A stretch of DNA of 64,000 bases, from contig NZ_JACHGP010000022.1 in NCBI RefSeq assembly GCF_014202335.1, positions 62,001-126,000 of the forward strand. Direction: 5' to 3'. The stretch is from Mycobacterium sp. AZCC_0083. Its GTDB lineage: Bacteria; Actinomycetota; Actinomycetes; Mycobacteriales; Mycobacteriaceae. Positions within the stretch are counted from its first letter, which is position 1. Each line of letters opens with the position of its first letter. A program made the position numbers and the translations under genes. The notes beneath the pieces are model-generated. The model worked only from the letters and a program-made list of their open reading frames with translations, did not search any database and was not told where the DNA came from. Below, piece after piece: positions 43,532 to 54,100 of the stretch.

Positions 43532-44221
43532 TCAGTGGCCAAGCCGGATCTGTATGCTGCCCGCTCGCTGAAGCTGGTCGAAGGTGTAGCTGAGTTCGCC
43601 GCGCCGGTTCACGGATATGACATAGCGGTCTTGGCCCCCAGTGATAGACAGGCTAAAGGCGAACGTGCACGTCGCGGGGTTGCCACGGCCCTCTCCCAAT
43701 GCCGTGGTGGCCAACACTTCGCCCGTGCCGTTCTTCACGGTTAGCTGGGTATCGCGGCCGATATCAGAGAAACCCTTGATTCCCTCGCACCGTGTGCCAT
43801 CCGAGGCGATCGAGCTGACACCCATACTCGCCATCGAGTCGGTAAGCACGAAAGTGCCCGACACCGAGGCAGTTTCAAGGACGCGGAAATCCGTGGAAAA
43901 CTGCGGACAGAAAACGCCCATGGCGATTTTGTCGGCCTTTGTACCTTGCTGCGGGCCGCCGTCGCTGAGCTGTCGGCATACCTGCCTGCCGTGGGCGAGC
44001 GCCTCGGCGTCGGAGGTGAACGCGCCGGCCAGATTGGAGTCGCGCAGATCGGAGAGATAGGCGGTCTCGGGCGAGGCTGGTGGCGGGCGGAGGGGATGTT
44101 GGATACACCAGACGGCTGCGGTGATCAGCCCGACGATGGCTGTCATGGCGGTCGTGCCCAGCCAGGTCGATCGGATGCTTTGAGGGCCTGGCGCGGGTAT
44201 CTCGATGTATCGCCGGAGCAT
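43532..44221 (-). CDS. DUF732-containing membrane-anchored protein
   Basis: 229 residues from the ATG at 44221. One N-terminal membrane helix (GTTAMTAIVGLITAAVWCI) precedes a DUF732-type segment: AYLSDLRDSNLAGAFTSDAE, ALAHGRQVCRQLSDGG, MGVFCPQFSTDF, with its usual Cys pair. A second domain follows, with Cys in GTRCEGIKG and NPATCTFAFS, ending in beta-rich sequence (YVISVNRRGELSYTF). DUF732 proteins are exported mycobacterial envelope proteins of unknown role. The frame opens at 44521, but the longer start has no support. Confidence 0.7.
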   Translation of the reverse strand: MLRRYIEIPAPGPQSIRSTWLGTTAMTAIVGLITAAVWCIQHPLRPPPASPETAYLSDLRDSNLAGAFTSDAEALAHGRQVCRQLSDGGPQQGTKADKIAMGVFCPQFSTDFRVLETASVSGTFVLTDSMASMGVSSIASDGTRCEGIKGFSDIGRDTQLTVKNGTGEVLATTALGEGRGNPATCTFAFSLSITGGQDRYVISVNRRGELSYTFDQLQRAGSIQIRLGH

Positions 44222-44919
44222 CCGGCCGCCGACGGGGTCGGTCGTCTCGGCCTTGCCGTTGCGCACCCTGTTGGTCGGACGGTCGGTGACGAAGTATCGA
44301 CCTTCATGGCGCGTCGTCGGATCAGGCCTCCATCCGGTCGAGGTGGCAGTGCCACACTGGTGTCCTATGCGGTTATCGCCATCATCCGATCCGCAGTGCC
44401 CGATGGCGATCAGCTGGCCCTCGACCGCGGGCGTTCGGCCGGAACGTCTTTGGACGATCCGAACTCCCCAAGCACGAATGAACGCGACGCTGCGGCGCAT
44501 CCAGCCTTCTGTCCCATGCACGCCTCCTCGGTAAATGACCCCCCCTCAACTTCAACGCCACGGAAACGGAAATCATTCAGTTTCTTCACCGCCTCTTCTA
44601 CGACCCATTCCCATCCCCGACGACCCTTGGTTTATCCCGCCTCAAGCCAGATATCGAGAACGAGCCGGAAGCTCGAGTGTGTTCTCATTCACCGAACATT
44701 TCAGAAGGCCACTTCTGTGGCCGCGGACGTAGAGGTTGCCAACCGCGTTGCATTGCAAGGTAAGTCACGCCTTATGCGGTCTCGAAGGGTCGCCTTAAGA
44801 CCCCCGGCGGGCCACATGCTGTTGCACCTTCTGGACGTTGTCGGGTGTCGAGCAAAGTGTGGGCCTGAGCGAAGGTGACTCTGCCTCGACACATCGGCCG
44901 GGCGTGTAGTCTCGCGATC
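44222..44919. other. Divergent intergenic region upstream of MmpL
   Basis: About 700 bp between the DUF732 gene and MmpL. It should contain both promoters; no repeats or small genes were recognised. Confidence 0.4.
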
Positions 44920-47900
44920 GTGTCAGAACCGAGCGAAAACGCCGCGCCGTCAAGACAGAGCGGGTTTCGTTGGCTCGGTGGGGTTCTGGTTCGCCATCCG
45001 GTCATTGTGATCCTGATTTGGGTCGCGATGGCAGCGATTCTCCCGGCGCTTCTGCCATCGTTAGCTCAGATCGTTCGCGATCGGCCCGTGAACTTGTTGC
45101 CCGCTCACGATCCTGCAACCGTCGCCGCGACTCAGATGGCTTCTGCTTTCCACGAGGGCGAAAACGCCCTGTTGGTTGTGCTCACCGATGAGCAGGGGCT
45201 CGGGCGAGCGGACGAAGACACCTATCACGGCGTTGCTGACAATCTGCGGCGAAATCCCGGCGCCGTCAGCACTGTTCAAGACTTCATCACTACGCCACCG
45301 TTGCGTCAAGCCCTCGAGAGCGGAGATCATAAGGCCTGGGTACTGCCTGTAAGTCTGGTCGGTGATCTCGGCACCCCCACCGGGCAAGACTCTTCTGAGT
45401 GGGTCACCAAGACCGTTGCCGACAGTACGGCGGGCACATCCCTCACCGCTCACGTAACTGGACCTGAGGTTACGTTCATCGATCAGGTGGTGGTGTCGGA
45501 ACGAGACGTACGGGTGGTTGAGATTGCAACCGGGCTCATGGTTCTCGCCATCCTGCTCGTTGTGTATCGACGGCCGGTGACGATGGTGGTGCCGCTGGCC
45601 ATGATCGGGGTCGCCCTAGTCGTCGCCCAGAGCCTGGTCGTCTTGCTGGGGGTCCTAGGCTGGGGTGTTACCAGCCAGACCGTCGTTTTGCTCAGCGGAA
45701 TGATGATGGGCGCCGGCACGGATTACGCGGTGTTTCTGATCAGCCGCTACCACGAGTATATGGAACGGGGAGCAGCCTCAGACGATGCTGTCGTCGGAGC
45801 GCTGGCCGCCATCGGAAAGGTGATAGCTGCCTCGGCAGGTACGGTTGGGTTGGCCTTCCTCGGCATGAGTTTCACGAGGCTTCCGCTGCTTTCGACGATC
45901 GGTCCGGCACTCGCCATGGCGATCGCGGTCGCGTTCCTCGCCGCTATTACCCTGCTGCCCGCAATTCTCGTGATCACTGGACGGCGTGGATGGATAGCGC
46001 CCAGAAAGAAACTCATGAGCCGCTTCTGGCGGCTCTCCGCCGTGCGCATCGTACGTCGGCCGCAGCGGCACTTGGTTTTTAGCCTCGTCGTGCTTCTCAT
46101 TCTGGCCGGCTGTGCAACTCTGGTTCGCTACAACTACGACGATCGCACCACATTGCCGGCATCAGCACAGAGCAACGTCGGTTACGCCGTCATGGAGCGC
46201 CACTTCGCCGTCAACTCCCTCATCCCGCAATATCTGCTCGTTCAATCGCCTCACGATCTGCGCACCCCCGAAGCGCTCGCCGACCTCGAAGAGATGGCTT
46301 CTCGGGTTAGCCAATTACCAAACATAGCCTTGCTACAAGGAATAACCCGACCTACCGGGCAAACCCTCCAGCAGGCGACACTGTCTTACCAAGCCGGAGA
46401 AGTCGGCACCAGGCTCGGCGACACGTCTGCCCAGATCAACAGCAATTCGCATAATCTCGACAAGCTCACGGACGGAGCCAAGCAACTTTCGGATACTCTT
46501 GCCCGCGTCCGCGGCGCGGTCAGTCAATCGACGACCATCATCACCACCCTCGTGGGCACGCTAACGGATGTCGAAAACCGTTATGGTGGGACGGCGAACC
46601 TCGCACACCTCGACGATTTGGCAAGGCTCGTGTCGAACTTGCGGTCCGCTGGTAAAACCATCGGTGTCAACATGTTCGACATCGACCAGCTACTCGGCTG
46701 GACAGGACCGGTGATGAACGCGTTGAACTCCAGCCCAGTTTGCGACGCCGACCCGTCCTGCACCGCCGCGCGCACCCAGTTGCAGATCGTCGACACCGCT
46801 CGGGCGAACGGCACCTTCAACCAGCTCTCCGAACTCGCACGTCAACTCCAGGGCATGGCAGACGATCAATCGATCGAACGGCTTCGCGCATCGTTGAACA
46901 CCGTGATGAAAAGCCTCCGCAGTATGGGTCTGACCAGCCCTCAGGCTGTCACCAGGCAACTGAGCAGTCTGCGGCAGGGCGCCAATGAGATCGCCGATGG
47001 CAGCAAGCAACTCACGGACGCCGTCCAAACACTGGTCGACAAGACAAAGGACATAGGTTCGGGCCTGTCTGAGGCTTCAGCCTTCCTCCTGTCCATGCGA
47101 GACGGCGCGTCTCAGCCCTCGATGGCCGGGTTCTTCGTGCCCCCACAATACTTCGGCATTGAACAGTTCAAACAGGTCGCAGGATTCTTCATTTCACCAG
47201 ACGGACACACCGCTCGCTATCTAGTGCAGTCAAAGCTCAACCCCTTCTCGACAGCTGCAATGGATCAGCTCGACGCAATACTCGACACCGCCGGCAAGGC
47301 ACAACCAAACACCTCACTTTCTGACGCCACGATATCGGCGGCTGGAATAACCGCTCTGTACCACGACATGCGGGCCGACTTCAACGACGATCTCCGTTTG
47401 ATCATCATCATCACCGTCGCGGTGGTGATGCTCATCCTCATACTGCTGCTGCGTGCTATCGTCGCTCCTCTGTATCTTGTTGCCTCCGTTATTATTTCCT
47501 ATATGGCTGCACTGGGCATCGGTGTCATCGCCTTTCAGTTCATTGGAGGCCAGCCGCTCTCGTGGAGTGTTCCAGCGCTGAGCTTCCTCGTATTGGTGGC
47601 AGTAGGCGCCGATTACAACATGCTGCTGGTTTCCCGAATCCGCGACGAGTCCTCCGACGGTATCCGCTTGGCGATCATGCGCACCATTCGCTCGACCGGG
47701 AGCGTCATAACCTCCGCGGGGCTCATCTTCGCCGCGTCAATGTTCGGACTGCTCTTCGGTAGCGTCAGCACGATGGTCCAGGCCGGATTCATCGTGGGGG
47801 TTGGCATCCTGCTCGATACCTTCATCGTGCGCACCGTGACTGTGCCCGCGATGGCCGTTCTCGTCGGACGAGCGAACTGGTGGCCTTCGAAGCCGAGAAC

Positions 47901-48018
47901 CGCTCCTGCAACCGATGTGTCGCGCAACCGGCTTCTTGCCAATGAGTGGGATCGGGTCAAGTCGTGGAAGCCAGCCTTCCACCGACGGGTATCTCGAATG
48001 AGACGGCCGAGCAAGTGA
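44920..48018 (+). CDS. MmpL-family RND lipid transporter
   Basis: 1032 residues from the GTG at 44920 (VSEPSENAAPS); an upstream GTG at 44875 is in frame, and neither has a strong ribosome site. Helix 1 is HPVIVILIWVAMAAILPALL. The two RND halves carry the proton-relay Asp-Tyr pairs: GTDYAVFLISRYHEY and GADYNMLLVSRIRDE. Two large periplasmic loops lie between helices 1-2 and 7-8; the second includes a helical coiled region (ITRPTGQTLQQAT to ANEIADGSKQL) and a Cys pair. MmpL proteins export lipids and glycopeptidolipids to the mycomembrane. It converges on the PKS-NRPS operon, whose product it may export (inference). No MmpS gene is present. Confidence 0.9.
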   Translation: MSEPSENAAPSRQSGFRWLGGVLVRHPVIVILIWVAMAAILPALLPSLAQIVRDRPVNLLPAHDPATVAATQMASAFHEGENALLVVLTDEQGLGRADEDTYHGVADNLRRNPGAVSTVQDFITTPPLRQALESGDHKAWVLPVSLVGDLGTPTGQDSSEWVTKTVADSTAGTSLTAHVTGPEVTFIDQVVVSERDVRVVEIATGLMVLAILLVVYRRPVTMVVPLAMIGVALVVAQSLVVLLGVLGWGVTSQTVVLLSGMMMGAGTDYAVFLISRYHEYMERGAASDDAVVGALAAIGKVIAASAGTVGLAFLGMSFTRLPLLSTIGPALAMAIAVAFLAAITLLPAILVITGRRGWIAPRKKLMSRFWRLSAVRIVRRPQRHLVFSLVVLLILAGCATLVRYNYDDRTTLPASAQSNVGYAVMERHFAVNSLIPQYLLVQSPHDLRTPEALADLEEMASRVSQLPNIALLQGITRPTGQTLQQATLSYQAGEVGTRLGDTSAQINSNSHNLDKLTDGAKQLSDTLARVRGAVSQSTTIITTLVGTLTDVENRYGGTANLAHLDDLARLVSNLRSAGKTIGVNMFDIDQLLGWTGPVMNALNSSPVCDADPSCTAARTQLQIVDTARANGTFNQLSELARQLQGMADDQSIERLRASLNTVMKSLRSMGLTSPQAVTRQLSSLRQGANEIADGSKQLTDAVQTLVDKTKDIGSGLSEASAFLLSMRDGASQPSMAGFFVPPQYFGIEQFKQVAGFFISPDGHTARYLVQSKLNPFSTAAMDQLDAILDTAGKAQPNTSLSDATISAAGITALYHDMRADFNDDLRLIIIITVAVVMLILILLLRAIVAPLYLVASVIISYMAALGIGVIAFQFIGGQPLSWSVPALSFLVLVAVGADYNMLLVSRIRDESSDGIRLAIMRTIRSTGSVITSAGLIFAASMFGLLFGSVSTMVQAGFIVGVGILLDTFIVRTVTVPAMAVLVGRANWWPSKPRTAPATDVSRNRLLANEWDRVKSWKPAFHRRVSRMRRPSK

Positions 48019-48107
48019 TCCCCCGCTGCGCAAGCCTCGACCTGCCGACACAACGCACCGAGGTAGAGTCCGGTCGAGTGCTTGAATCCGAGTCTTCTCA
48101 CCGCCGC

Positions 48108-48213
48108 TCAGGGCATTAGGGCGCGCTCGGGCTTCATGTACGACCAGACGATGCCACGCATCTTCGCCACTAAGAACGCTTCGAGGGCCACCTCCACGAA
48201 TCCCGCTTTTGCA
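48108..48213 (-). other. Unrecognised C-terminal gene fragment
   Basis: The minus strand reads AKAGFVEVALEAFLVAKMRG then VWSYMKPERALMP and stops. It looks like the 3' end of a gene, but I cannot name the family. It abuts an IS630 remnant. Confidence 0.25.
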
Positions 48214-48279
48214 GAGCCAATCCGACCGCCGTCAGGTCCGGGACGCCGTGCAATGAGCACCGCCTCGACCGTTGTTCAT

Positions 48280-48430
48280 CTGCTACCGTGCGCGCACGGC
48301 TGGGCCGGGGCCCGTAGAGCAAGCTGGCGAGGCGCTGCACGCCGAACCGCCTCTGCCACTTACGGGCACTGGAAATGTGCACGTCCAGCTTGTCTGCGAT
48401 CGCGAAGTTACTGAGCCCATCAGTTGCGAA
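48280..48430 (-). pseudogene. IS630-family transposase N-terminal remnant
   Basis: The minus strand encodes DGLSNFAIADKLDVHISSAR then KWQRRFGVQRLASLLYGPRP and SRARTVADEQ. This is the HTH and linker of IS630-type transposases (compare RRFAEHRLDGLLDEPRPGRPR). The DDE catalytic domain is missing. Confidence 0.65.
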
Positions 48431-48599
48431 ATTAATACCGCTCAACCTCGGTCAGACTCACCACGGCGCCGGGCCGACGATCCGTGAACTGGTCATCGCG
48501 GCATGCTCGTTCGCTCTGACCACCGGCGTGTTCATCAGTAGCCCGCTACTCCGCAAAACAGCGGGCGCGAGAGGAGGCCGAGAGGTTGATTTGCGCCGG

Positions 48600-49991
48600 C
48601 TATGCCGCTGTCACCCGCATTACGGATTCGAGTTCAGCGATGGCGTCCTCGAACAATTCCGTGAGCCGGTTCGTGTCGCCAATCGCCTCTGCGCAGGTTG
48701 TGAAAGCTACGCCGATGCGTCCGCACGTCGACACCACTGTCAAGTTGAGGAGTTGTCCGGGAAAGATAGGGGCCGCTGCGAACAGCCCGTCCAGCGCGCC
48801 CCCGAGCAGATATTGGGGCGAGCTTGGGCCGGCCACATTCGAGACCGTGACGTTGAATGACGGCCGCACACGCCCACTCAACCCGGTCACCGATTGCAAC
48901 AGCGTCGGCGCCATTGCCAGCAATGTGTGCACATCGGCGGCCTCCTGGGACAGCGATGCGAGGTGCTCTTTGGCCAGGCGGCTGGAGCGGACGATGTTAC
49001 CCAGCCGTTCGGCTGGGTCAGCTAGATCGGTGAATAGGTTCACCAAGATCAGTCCACTCGCATCGTGGCGAGGATCGACATCTGGTCCCCGGTTGGAGAC
49101 CGGAACGCCTGCAGTCAGACTGCGATGAAGCAGTTCACCCTTCTCGCTGTGGTACTCGCGCAACACCGTGGAGAGCGCCGCGAGGATGAGCTCATTGAGT
49201 GTTGCGTCAGCACGGCGCGCCAACTCCCACAGCCGTGCGCTGTCGAACTCGAGTGCCGCCCAGCCCCGGTCACCACTCAGTTGGCCGTTCAGTAGGCGCG
49301 AATACGCGCAGCGGAGCGGAATGGCGATTGCCGGGTCGGTCCGCCGCCACGCCTCGACGAAGATTCTCCACACCGACCAGGCCAGTTCGCGCATCACGCC
49401 CAACGTGCGCGCGAAGCCGAGCCGCCGACGGCCCGGCTTGCCACTCGATGAGCGCTGGGGTTGGGACCAGATCAGCTGCGCGTCGAGGTCATTGGGGTCT
49501 GACGAAAACGTACGCGCCATGAACTTGACCAGGGTCGCGGCATCCATCAGCGCATGATGGATCTTCAGGCACAGCGCAATCCGGCCATCGCTCAGCCCGT
49601 CGATGATGTGGAATTCCCACAACGGCTTGGTTCGGTCCAGCGGCCGCGAGTGGATACGCGCGACCGCGCATTCGAGGTCGCGCATGCTGCCGGGCGACGG
49701 CAGCGTCGCGCGCACCACGTGCTGCGAGAAATCGACGGCGCTGACGTCGATGACTTCCCATCGTCCACGCGGCCGTCGGCCAGGCACGCGGTAGCTGAAC
49801 GGCGCGGTGACGGTTGTGGTCGCGTGCGCCCACGCTATCAAATCCTCGACGAATGCCGATGCGCTGCCCGATATCCGTAACAGGGGCACACCCGATATGT
49901 GGGTGTGCACGACCTCGGTATCGGAGGACAGGAATATCCGGTCCGGCATGGACATCTTGATCCGCTGGATGCCTTTCGCTTTGGTCGTCAT
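48600..49991 (-). CDS. WS/DGAT-family acyltransferase
   Basis: 463 residues from the ATG at 49991. The active-site motif is KIHHALMDAATLV (HHxxxD), with a start typical of the family (MSMPDRIFLSSDT...). Later blocks SFNVTVSNVAGPSSPQYLLG and a hydrophobic C-terminus also fit wax-ester synthase/diacylglycerol acyltransferases. These move an acyl group from acyl-CoA to an alcohol. The ATG overlaps the monooxygenase stop (ATGA) with GGAGG inside that gene, so it is translationally coupled to the PKS-NRPS operon. It could esterify the peptide product or act on a lipid alcohol; this is inference. Confidence 0.85.
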   Translation of the reverse strand: MTTKAKGIQRIKMSMPDRIFLSSDTEVVHTHISGVPLLRISGSASAFVEDLIAWAHATTTVTAPFSYRVPGRRPRGRWEVIDVSAVDFSQHVVRATLPSPGSMRDLECAVARIHSRPLDRTKPLWEFHIIDGLSDGRIALCLKIHHALMDAATLVKFMARTFSSDPNDLDAQLIWSQPQRSSSGKPGRRRLGFARTLGVMRELAWSVWRIFVEAWRRTDPAIAIPLRCAYSRLLNGQLSGDRGWAALEFDSARLWELARRADATLNELILAALSTVLREYHSEKGELLHRSLTAGVPVSNRGPDVDPRHDASGLILVNLFTDLADPAERLGNIVRSSRLAKEHLASLSQEAADVHTLLAMAPTLLQSVTGLSGRVRPSFNVTVSNVAGPSSPQYLLGGALDGLFAAAPIFPGQLLNLTVVSTCGRIGVAFTTCAEAIGDTNRLTELFEDAIAELESVMRVTAA

Positions 49992-51148
49992 ACAACCGCC
50001 TCCATATCGAAGCGCAGGGCTTTTGCCTGAATGGTCAGTATTCGGCTCGGCATGTGTGTCAGTACGTAGTTGCGCGCGCGTTGCACTGCGCGATTCTCGG
50101 ACTGCTCGAGCGTTGCCAGCCGGCGAGCGGTCCGGACCAGCATCCTCGTTCGCTTTCGCCGGAGATCCTCGTACTCCCGGAGTGCCGCAACGGGATCGCT
50201 TCCTCTGTCCAGGGCTCCGGCGAGCACGTAGCCGTCTTCGATCGCCGAGCTTGCGCCCTGTCCCAATGCGTCGAGCATCGGGTGAGCGGCGTCTCCAACC
50301 AACGTGACTGCCCCTCGTCCCCATTTCGATAGAAACGGCCGGTCCAGTGGCCGGGTGGTGACGATCGCTGCCTCGGGCGTCGCGCTGATGACCTCGACGA
50401 CCTCGGGAGCCCAACCGTGGTAAGCCTCGACGATGTCGCTCTTGGCAGCCTTGGCGCGGCGATCCTGGCGCGGTGCCATGTTCTTCGTGCCCCACCAGTA
50501 GGCCGTGCCTCCGCCGATGTCGGAAAGCCCGAACCGCTGGCCGTGGCCCCAGTACTGCCCGGTGTATCCCCTTACCATTTGGGGATGACTGAAGGGGACC
50601 GTCGCCAGCCAGCACACATATCCACCGTCGATCGGCGCGGACTGGCCGGCGATGGCTGCTCGCACCGCCGAGCCGATTCCATCTGCGCCGACCAATACAT
50701 CCGCCGATAGCACTCGGCCGTCCGCGCAGCGGATTGCGGGACGCCCGCCTCCAGCGTCCACGCCGACGGCCTCCGTACCGTAGTGAATGGGTGTGTCCCC
50801 GCAGGCGTCTTTCAGAATGGCCATCAGGTCGTCACGACCGATGCAGACGATCGGGTCGCCGAGGTCGGTAGTGACGGACTGGACTGGCAACGCGCGCAGC
50901 AATTTTCCGGCTGCGGTGCGCATTTCGAGTCGCTCGGTGACCTGACCACAACGTCCGTCACCGAGGTCGATGCCGAGTGCACGAAGTACCGGCGTGGCGT
51001 TGTTGGCTATTCCCAGGCCTGTACCGCTCATGCGGGCAGCCGGCGCCGCCTCGCAGATCTCAACCGGTATTCCCCTCGCCCGCAACGCTATTGCGGCGGT
51101 CAATCCGCCGATTCCCGCCCCGACGATCAACACGCTTGGCCGGCTCAT
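49988..51148 (-). CDS. FAD-dependent aromatic-type monooxygenase
   Basis: 386 residues. SVLIVGAGIGGLTAAIALRA (GxGxxG FAD motif), then VLVGADGIGSAVRAAI (DG motif) and TLVGDAAHPMLDALGQGASS (GD motif binding the FAD ribityl). This is the flavoprotein hydroxylase fold (PHBH/UbiH-like). It has a 4-nt ATGA overlap with the PKS-NRPS upstream and the acyltransferase downstream, so it belongs to the biosynthetic operon. A hydroxylation or epoxidation of the acyl chain or an amino acid side chain is a reasonable role, but the substrate is unknown. Confidence 0.88.
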   Translation of the reverse strand: MSRPSVLIVGAGIGGLTAAIALRARGIPVEICEAAPAARMSGTGLGIANNATPVLRALGIDLGDGRCGQVTERLEMRTAAGKLLRALPVQSVTTDLGDPIVCIGRDDLMAILKDACGDTPIHYGTEAVGVDAGGGRPAIRCADGRVLSADVLVGADGIGSAVRAAIAGQSAPIDGGYVCWLATVPFSHPQMVRGYTGQYWGHGQRFGLSDIGGGTAYWWGTKNMAPRQDRRAKAAKSDIVEAYHGWAPEVVEVISATPEAAIVTTRPLDRPFLSKWGRGAVTLVGDAAHPMLDALGQGASSAIEDGYVLAGALDRGSDPVAALREYEDLRRKRTRMLVRTARRLATLEQSENRAVQRARNYVLTHMPSRILTIQAKALRFDMEAVV

Positions 51149-54100
51149 CGCCGCACCCCATTGATGGCTGACGCGAGCTTGGCTGCCACGTCAACAACGT
51201 GTGGCTGCCCCATCATCGTCATGTGATTTCCCTCGATGTCAAGAACGATGAGGCTGCGTGGCGCAACTCTCTCCCAGCCGTTTGTGCTGCTGTCGAAGTT
51301 GCTACCAACGGCTAGATGGACATCCCGCCACGACCGAGGCAACTCTTCCCGGCATCGCAATAGAGTTACGTCGCGGTCGAGCGGGTCATGGTGGTAATTC
51401 AGCGTGGCCTCGTAGTGCGCAAAGAACATGTCGTAGAGCCGGCGAATCGCTTGCGGCGATGTGCCTGCCGGCAGGATTCCCGCCGTAATTGCATGTTTCA
51501 GACCAGCTTTGAACATATCATCTCGTCCCTCACCGACCAGCGTCAGCTCCGTCACTCGCTCTCCGTGGACGCCCCACATAAGTTCCATGAAGAACCATGT
51601 GACGAGTTCCTCCTCGCTGGCCGCCTTGCGGGGGCCGTCACCGATCGTGACGGTGTCCAGCAAGACGAGCGCTGCGATATCCGCCTCGTCGAGTTGACGA
51701 GCCATTTCCACCGCGACGTATCCGCCGAAGGACCAGCCGGCGAGCACGTACGGACCATCGGGATGTACCCGTCGAATCGCCGCCAGGTACGTCGCGGCGA
51801 GCTCGTCGACGGTGCGAAGCGGTGAAATACCCGGCTCGGCGCCTGGCGCCTGGAGTGCATAGACCGGCCGTCCGGGCTGTAACTGCTTGACCAGATCGAG
51901 GTAGCACAACACATTTCCGCCGATCGGGTGCACCAACACCAGTGGCGGATCCTCGCCGTCGGCACGCAACACCACGACCGGATCAAACTCATGGACCTCA
52001 CCGCTGCCCACCAGCGCGGCCAGTGCGGCCGCATCTGGTGAGGCGACGAACGTGCTCAGGGGCACCTGAACACCCCAGCGGCGCTCGATCGCCATCACGA
52101 CTCGCAACGCACCGATGGATGTCCCGCCCGCGGCGAAGAAGTCCGCGCCCGCCGTGACCGCATCACTTTTCGCGTACTCGGCCATGATTTCCGCGATCGC
52201 CTGTTCGCCCTGACTGCCCGCCGAACACCCGGTGCTCGGCGTAGGCGCCAACGGCAGTGGACGCTCCATCAGCGCCCGGTCGTCACGCTTGCCGCTTGGG
52301 GTCAGTGGCATCTCCCACAGCCACACGAAGTGGTGGGGAACCATGTGGGCAGGCAGCACCTCGCGAAGCTGCGCCCGCAGAGTGTCCGTCGACAGTTTGC
52401 CTTCTTCGCCAACCAAGTAGCAGACGAGCACACTGTCGATCTCCGCTAGCCGGTGTGCGACCACTGCGACCGATCGGAGCACATTGTCTGCCACCGCCAG
52501 AATGGCGTTCTCCACCTCGGCGCACTCGACCCGGAAGCCGCGCACCTTCACCTGACGGTCCGTGCGACCGAGATATACGATCTCGCCGCTAGGTAGCTGT
52601 GTGCCCAGGTCGCCGGTGCGGTACATCCGAATCCCGTTCACAGTGCTGAAGCGCTCCGCGGTCAGGTCGGCACGTTGCTCGTAGCCGTGTGCCAGACATG
52701 TTCCACCGAGCCAGATCTCGCCCGTGGCGCCCCCTGAGACCGGACGGCCGTCTTGGTCGAGCAGCTGCACCGTTACGCCATCGATGGGCCGGCCGATCGG
52801 TGGCAGTGTTGGATAGTCCTGCGGTGGCCCGAACAGCGTGTAGCTGGTCACGACGTGAGTCTCGGTGGGGCCGTATTGGTTCTCCAACAACAGCTGCGGG
52901 TTGGCGCAACACCACTTTCGGATCTCAGGGGTGATCCTCAACTGCTCTCCCGACGACACCACGACCCGCAGGGCAGGCATCGGCAGTTCGGCGATGAGCG
53001 CGGCCTCGACGAATGCCTGCAGTGCTACGAACGGCAGAAAGACTCGTTCGACCGCATCCTCGGCGACCAGCCGCACCAGAGCAGGCAGGTCTCGACGATT
53101 CGGTTCCGCGACCAGTCGTAGCGTCCCACCACCGCACAGTGTCGAGAAGACCTCCTGGAACGACACGTCGAACGACAGCGGCGCGTACTGCAGCGTGACG
53201 CCTCCGACCATTCCTGAGCTCTTTTGGTTCTGCCACCTGACCAGGTTGGCCAGCGATCGGTGCGGCATCGTGACGCCCTTGGGCTCACCGGTCGAACCGG
53301 ACGTGAAGAGCACGTAGGCGGCGTCGGCCGGATCGATCGCAGGCAGTGTTGTGGTGGGTGTCCCCATCAGTACACGCACCTCAGCCGGGTCGGACAGCAC
53401 GCGGAACGGCTCCGCGCGGGCCACCATCGCATCAATGCGTTGTTGCGGATAGGAGCGGTCCAGCGGCACCACGGCCGCACCCGCCTTGAGCACGCCCAGA
53501 ACCGTGGCGATGAGCTCAGGCGAGCGGTCCAGCATCACCCCCACGCGGGCACCGGCCGGCATGCCGTCCGCGAGCAGGCCCGCGGCGATCCGATCGGCAC
53601 CTTCGGTCAGTTCGGCGTAGCTCCAGCTTTCGCCGTCTCCGAGCAGTGCGACCGCGCCAGGAGTGGCCGCAGCTTGGGCCGACACCCGCTCCGCGACATC
53701 GCCGTAGGCGATCGTGCTGAAATCGACGGGCGCATCGGGCTCGCGGACGATGGTCGCGAGGATTCGCAGGTACGACTCGGCGTACTCACGTATCTGTCCG
53801 GCGGTCAGTGCGGCCGGGTCTGCGCTGACGCGCAGTGCCAACCGATCTGAGCGAGGGTCTGAGCCGACCGTCACCAGCAGAGCGAAGTTCGTCTGCTCGA
53901 GTGCTTCGAAGCCGACCAGCGACAAGTCCGAGCGTGTGACGAGCGAGCGGAACTGGTGGTAATTGACGAAGTTGAATACCGCAGACACGACCTCGCGGCC
54001 AGCGTCAGACTGGATGGCCTGCAACGGGTACCGCCGGAATTGATGGCTGGATCGTTCGAACCTGGTGAGCTGCTCGACGGTGTCGATCCAGCTGGCCGGC

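Noticed and set aside
49992..50615. 208-codon upstream extension of the WS/DGAT gene
   Set aside because: It runs antiparallel to no feature but overlaps the monooxygenase gene in another frame; the ATGA start with a ribosome site at 49991 is clear.
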